Translations under genes and position numbers: made by a program
Notes under the pieces: generated by a model
Database searches by the model: none
Told to the model about the DNA's origin: nothing
Seen by the model: only the letters and a program-made list of their open reading frames with translations
In this document: positions 58,632 to 64,000 of the stretch, one piece after another
How positions within the stretch are numbered: the first letter of the stretch is position 1
How the letters are laid out: each line of letters starts with the position of its first letter
Origin: Anseranas semipalmata
Taxonomy: Eukaryota > Chordata > Aves > Anseriformes > Anseranatidae
Direction of reading: 5' to 3'
NCBI GenBank assembly: GCA_013399115.1
Contig: VXAA01005175.1
Span: forward strand, 182,595 to 246,594
DNA length: 64,000 bases

Positions 58632-61397
58632 ACTTTGCACTCCAATACCTGACTGTAGGCATTTGGATCATACTTAATATTATTGCACAACTTTTTATTG
58701 AGAATAATTCCTAATTATTTTTTTTTGTCTATATGTCAAAAGGTAGGAAATGAAGAATAAAGAAAGGGATAATTCTTAAGGCACTGAAATTACTTTCAAA
58801 GCTCATTTAAGTACTTTAGTGTTAGAAACAAAAAAAAGACTCATTCACTGCAGAGATAAACACTGTAATGTTCACTGTTTCCTAGCAGAAATTACAGTGC
58901 CACTCTAGGCAGAAAATATCCTGTTAAGTAGGGTCAAGGAAAAGCAACTAACTTCTATTCTCGGATGAAAATGGGCTGAGCTGTCTGCTGGTAAACCAGG
59001 AATTTGAAATCACCAAGGAGAAACATTTGTCTGGAAACCCACAAAGCTCAGGGTATTGTGTAGCCCAAAGTCCTATGTGTCTTTCTGAGTTAAGGATTTA
59101 TCAGTTCCAGACTTTTCATGTGAAATGGGAAGAGATATAACTGAAAAATAGTCCAGTGCATGGGAATGTCATATAGAATGTTCTTATGATGCTAAGAATA
59201 TTCACATCTATTACTTACTAAAGAAATATTTCAGTTCTCTGGTTTTAGAGTATATTTGTAGTTAAAGTCATTCTGAGTTTAACTGGCATCATTGTTACTA
59301 ATTGGACTGGCCAGTTAGTGAATGTGAAAATAACTCTACAGTGGATTTAAAGTAGAATGGATTTTTGAAATAGGCACTTGAACTCTTTCTTTGACTTCAG
59401 TGACTTTTGGACAAAACTGTTTCCTTAAGTTTCTGAGAATATGTGTAAGAAGAGATGGGTGGAGCTTAGAATCAGGCCTTCGGATGGAAATAACATGGAG
59501 AAAACAATGGCAGTCACTGCAGATTAATTTTATCCTTTTCCTTTCTTTCTTTTCTATAAACTGTACAATCCTGCAATGCATTATCTTATTATGATTACAT
59601 AACACCACTCATTCTACATCTAAAAATTTATAAAGGTACATCAAATGCTCAGATCCACTTCTGTTACTCAAACTGATCAATGACTACTGTAGCTATAGTT
59701 CTATCAATACTTACAGAGATGCAAAAGAATTTGTAGTTTTCTACCAATTATTCAGAAAGTGGAAAGAAAGCATACATGGTATGATCCGAGGCAAATACAT
59801 TGAAGATTAATATCACCTTCAAACTTAAAAATTACACCTATATGTAATATATTAGCCAATTTCATGCAATATCAGCATGAAAAATGTAGCTGAGGCAGCA
59901 AATATGCAGTGAAAAAGCCATGAAGAAGAGACCATAAGATGAGCCACTTGCTTCAAAAGTATTAAGCTAGGCTAAGGAAAAAAATACACTAATCATCTAA
60001 GTTCCTAGTCTGTTTTTTGTTTATTTCTCTCTCTCTCTCTCTTTTTAAATATGGAAGTGAGAAGTTTGGGGGTTATGTTTTAAGTTGTGAACCTTCTCCA
60101 TAAATGAATTGCTTATATATGTAAACAGTAGTTATTATGCTAGTACCAACGCATGAAAAGGACTTCAAAGATGAACAAGCATTCAGTTAGTCTTTTAAGT
60201 TCCATTTCATAATAGCATTGAGAATAACTTCTGTTCTCCTAAGTGATGTAAACATTATAAGTCACAGGAGAGTGACTCTCAGCAGCAGCAGTGAAGAATA
60301 CAACTATAGCTGTGTATTTTTCCAAGTACTATTATGCATCATATCAGACACATACATTTTCATGTTGTTGCCTGGCTGTCTGCCATCCACTGCTACATCT
60401 TCTATAGTAACACAAATCCAACTTTACAAGTACCTAAAATAGTCGTAATCCTTCTCAGTCTGGCAGACTGATTTGAAGAGGAGAAAATAAGTAACCAACC
60501 ATGCAAATAATGCTTTAAAGAATTTCTAAACTTGACATGTCATCTAACTTTACAACTCATGAACCTAGTAACTGCATCCATGATGCTTTTAAGGAGGGAA
60601 AAGGCTTCAGTGTTGAACTCATAGCTGGGCTGACATCTGAATAAAAATATCTTTTTTATTGTCTATTTTTATGGCACAACATAGCATGATTAACATAGAA
60701 ATGTCTTGACCACGTTATCTTAATTATATTTAATTGAAATCTTTGCACACAGTGCAGCCACAAACATTTAGAAATTTTCTTAAAAAAGTAAACTTTAATT
60801 TTGAAACATGTTTTTAAGTTATATTCTTACATGTATAGGGACACATGGCTAAATGGAAGGATTAGTATTCACCTGGTGAAATTAGTCTGACAGCTTTTTT
60901 TAAGAGGAGCATTCAAAACAACAGATTAAAAGAACAGTAACTGTATGTCCAATAAAAGTTTTAAAAGAAAAAAAAAGAGAATTGGGAATGTATTGTTTCG
61001 TTTACCACCACGTCCTTTCCACAAGGCTTATAGTTTCAGAAGGTAGGATAAATGTATGTGCAGTGAAGGATGAAGGCCATAACACAGAATTGTTGAAATA
61101 CTGAAAAAACTCTACTTCAGCTCAGAGTAAAATTAGGTCAGACACTCAGGAGATTGTTATAACCTCAATAAAAGTCAGCATTCCCTACCTGTGGATGTTA
61201 TATTTATGGGATGACTATGTATAATTTATATATATATTACCATACTGGGTTAACAGTCAAAGAAAAAATCACTACTTAGTGATTTGTGAACACAGAAAAG
61301 AAGCAGAAATAAAGAATTGCAAATATAAAAAATAAAAAGGATACCTTCTCATTTTCCTCCTTCTTCTCTTTCACTTTTTTCTTCTTTTCTTCATGCT
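58632..61397. other. Unique AT-rich sequence with a short (CT)n run
   Basis: A (CT)n run lies at 60026-60042. The opposed frames at 59336-59608 (-) and 59391-59594 (+) overlap and are unassigned. No gene recognised. Confidence 0.5.
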
Positions 61398-61425
61398 AGT
61401 AATTTAGTAATTTAGTAATTTAGTA
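61398..61425. repeat. 8-bp tandem repeat (AGTAATTT), 3.5 copies
   Basis: Three complete AGTAATTT units and a partial AGTA in direct succession, preceded by a CT-rich stretch. Confidence 0.9.
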
Positions 61426-63703
61426 TTAATATTATCAAGTAACACTAGTTCTTGTGTAATTATGCTTATTTAAAATTGATTCTTTTTTTTTTATTGGAAA
61501 ACTCTTGTTATCTAAAAATTACAGACATTTATTGGAAATTGCTAAATTATTATAGCTAGAAGTGCAACTACTCATTTGTGAGGTAAAGTGAAGGTGAAAT
61601 TAAATCATATCAAATTAAATGAAGTGACAATCTAGATGTTATTTGAATTAGCAAAACTCCATAAAGTACACAGAGTGGGTGATGCTTCCTTAGCAGAAAT
61701 TCCCCATGAAGCTTAGAAACCTTCTGAATTCTTCAGAGCAGATCCTGGGGTTATAGAAACTTACAGCCTGAATATAAGTTGAGTACCATTCTGGTGTGAA
61801 AAAAGCAAAGATTATATGTAATATAAATAAGTAGGATAAATTTAGAAGCCATATAAGGTAAACTTTCCAGTCTATTCCATATTCAGAATATTCATTTCAT
61901 TGTCTTATTACGGGGCACCAGAACTCAAGAAAAAATATAGAAACCTATTAAGACAGTCAAGAGAAGGAAGATCAGAAAAGATTCAAGAGAAGGAGTTCTA
62001 AAGAAAGATGAAAGTGATGGAAGTGTTTAAAGAAGAACAGGATAAGGAGGGATATGATGAGTTATGCTCCCAACTTTTGGAAGGTAAAAGAAATCAACAA
62101 ATTATTCCCAATCAGAAAAGGTCTAACTCCAGTTCATCACTTTCTCCAAGAACCTTACAACAGAAGGTGGTATGAATATACAAATAATTGTCAAGGATAG
62201 ATGGCTATTATCTTCTCAAAAAAGTTTTTTTCACTGGTTTCTCATTTGCTTTTTGTCAACTGCATTTTTTGCAGTTCAACCAAAGTCAGCACGTGAACAC
62301 AGCAGTAGGCGGTACTGCTTGGATTGAAAAAAAAGAGGGAAAATGGCTGTAAGTAATATACAACTCTAAAAGTCTGAAACCAATGGACTGGTTATTACTT
62401 TTTTTAGTAGTGAATTTATTCCTTGTTCAGGACTTTTTGAGAAAAAGAGTTAAGCAGTATTCCTAATTGAAAAAGCATAAAATTTCCCTTCTTTCTGACT
62501 AGGTTTTATCCCAAACTGAAATCAGCTGAATTCTCAGTCTAGTCCTATTATTTGTGATGAATGCATCAATCAGCTCTGCTCAAGTCTTGTTAAAAAGTCA
62601 GTTCTTTTACTTTCATTCTGTCCTGGCCTTCTCTGCTGATCTTGCAAGAAAGACTTTTCGAATACAGATAATTTTAATGAACTCTTCTGTTTAATTAGAA
62701 CTGGTCTGAATCCACCTGCTCAGTTCACGTAGTTGACCACAGTGTAATTAGACACTAGAAACAGTTTTCCCTTTTATAAGCTTAAGAGGTCTTGCTTTGG
62801 TAACCTAGATGAATCAGACTCATTACTCAGGGACTGGGTTTACCCTCCCTTCAGGTTCTCAGCAGAATATTTATAATATGACGGACCTTTTGATTGTATT
62901 GTATGTGGCACATTCTGCTAGTTATGCATGCTCTTTTTTATACTGAAAGTAAAGAAGCTAGTACAGTCCATTTAACAGAGTCCGTTGATGTTTCATCTGC
63001 TATTGATGAGATTTATGCAGAACAGTGGCAAAGCATTTTGATGACATTGAATGTGAATCATTTACAGACAAGTCTAAATGTGAACAAAATATAGATGACA
63101 AGATGACAAGATACAAGAAGACATATTGCTGTGTTTGCTCACCAATAATTATACATGAAAGTGCACCGTTGATAATGGTTTATGCAAAATGGCATAGCCT
63201 CTCACGAACTGAGCAAGTAGATATGCTGACAATAGTAAAACTGCTGCACTGCTTTCCTTCTCTCCACACAGATCATTCCAAAAACATTTCTCTTATCATT
63301 TTTTTTCTCTTGTAGAATAGCATCTCATTACCCGTATACATTGCATTGATTATCAAGTGCAGCTGTTTTTCTATGTGTGCTTCACTTTTAACATCCAAGG
63401 TGGCTACTGCTTTAACAGAATTAATTTTGAGAGGAAAGTATTCATTTTTCGAGAAAGACAATATTGTTAAAGAAGCAGAATTTCTTCATTAAAAAGCTTA
63501 AATCAGGAGAAAGACTGTGTGAATCTGACCCTCTCTTGTGATGCGGGAAACAGCCCCAAGTGATCTTTCTCTTTTTTAAGTGCTCATTTATCCCATAGAT
63601 AATGGAATAGGGATAGATAAATGAGTTCCACCCAGCTACTGAAGACTGAGAATTTAGCCAAGACCTCAAAACCAGAGGCCTTCTTTGTTGTGTATGTATA
63701 AAA
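61426..63703. other. Unique AT-rich sequence, nothing recognised
   Basis: A purine-rich patch at 61925-62060 contains a doubled CAAGAGAAGGA motif. A small hairpin (AACTGCA / TGCAGTT) lies at 62259-62276. The frames at 62894-63315 (+, two overlapping) and 63273-63720 (-) have no recognisable domain. Confidence 0.5.
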
Positions 63704-63770
63704 GGTCTAATCCAAAGCACAGCAAATCAATGGGAGCCTTTCCTACTGATATCAATGTATCCCATGGCAC
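63704..63770. repeat. Degenerate palindromic interspersed repeat
   Basis: TCTAATCCAAAGCAC, AAATCAATGGGAGCCTTTCC, then CTGATATCAATGTATCCCATGG. The order resembles the 'caatgggagcctttccattgacttcaatggg' subtype of the palindromic repeat group, with decayed arms. Confidence 0.45.
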
Positions 63771-64000
63771 TTGTCTTAAAATATGTGCTCTAATGTCATC
63801 TCTTCAATCACAAGTTTTCTTCTCTGTATATCACGGTGCAGTATGCTGCATAGCTGATATTCCTCTTGTGGTTACTGGCAAAAAGGTTTTCAAGCTGGTT
63901 AAGGATATTTTTGCTGCAGCTGATATAGCACATATTCTTGTTTACACTGCTATGCCACAGTGTGTAACGTGTGTTACATGGATGTTTAGACCTCTTTTAT
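63771..64000. other. Unique sequence to window end
   Basis: Nothing recognised. Confidence 0.5.

Overview
The window looks like AT-rich, CpG-poor nuclear DNA of a bird, from intergenic or long-intron territory. The main evidence is CR1 non-LTR retrotransposon fragments, one ending in the avian-type (ATTCTATG)n tail, and a stretch I recognise from memory as the 5' part of an LTR from an endogenous retrovirus widespread in birds. Older amniote-type repeat relics (a MIR-like SINE, an L2/L3-like tail and short palindromic elements) fit this. I cannot name the species, the chromosome or a flanking gene.

No complete protein-coding gene is visible. Almost all open frames are about 60-130 codons, lack recognisable domains and are what AT-rich vertebrate DNA gives by chance. 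The longest (178 codons, minus strand, 46259-46795) is a decayed CR1 reverse transcriptase. The one unique-sequence feature with some gene-like logic is a possible signal-peptide exon at 16247-16301, followed by a consensus splice donor in phase 1; it is weak and unconfirmed. No rRNA, tRNA gene or CRISPR array was seen.

Layout: 1-11.0 kb is unique AT-rich DNA with simple repeats (CT-rich tract with one N at 3083). 11.0-11.5 kb holds three short palindrome-type repeat relics, followed by two small tandem repeats (11.6-12.0 kb). 12-19.4 kb is unique and contains the exon candidate. 19.47-19.60 kb is a CR1 tail. 25.86-27.1 kb is an internally deleted CR1. 28.9-33.2 kb contains a curious composite segment at 30790-30846, whose two halves each match exactly another place in the window. 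34289-34306 is an 18-base assembly gap. 38.0-39.1 kb is an old CR1 apparently carrying a very short younger CR1 tail inside it. 42.05-42.29 kb is the truncated LTR (minus). 45.40-45.49 kb is a pure hexanucleotide array, followed by a minus-strand CR1 that lacks its 3' end (45.96-46.95 kb). 47-64 kb is mainly unique, with MIR-like, L2/L3-like and palindromic relics.

No genes act together here and I found no new biological system. The most informative observations concern genome dynamics: the composite segment, the nested CR1 tail, the internally deleted and 3'-truncated CR1 copies, and the cluster of palindromic relics.
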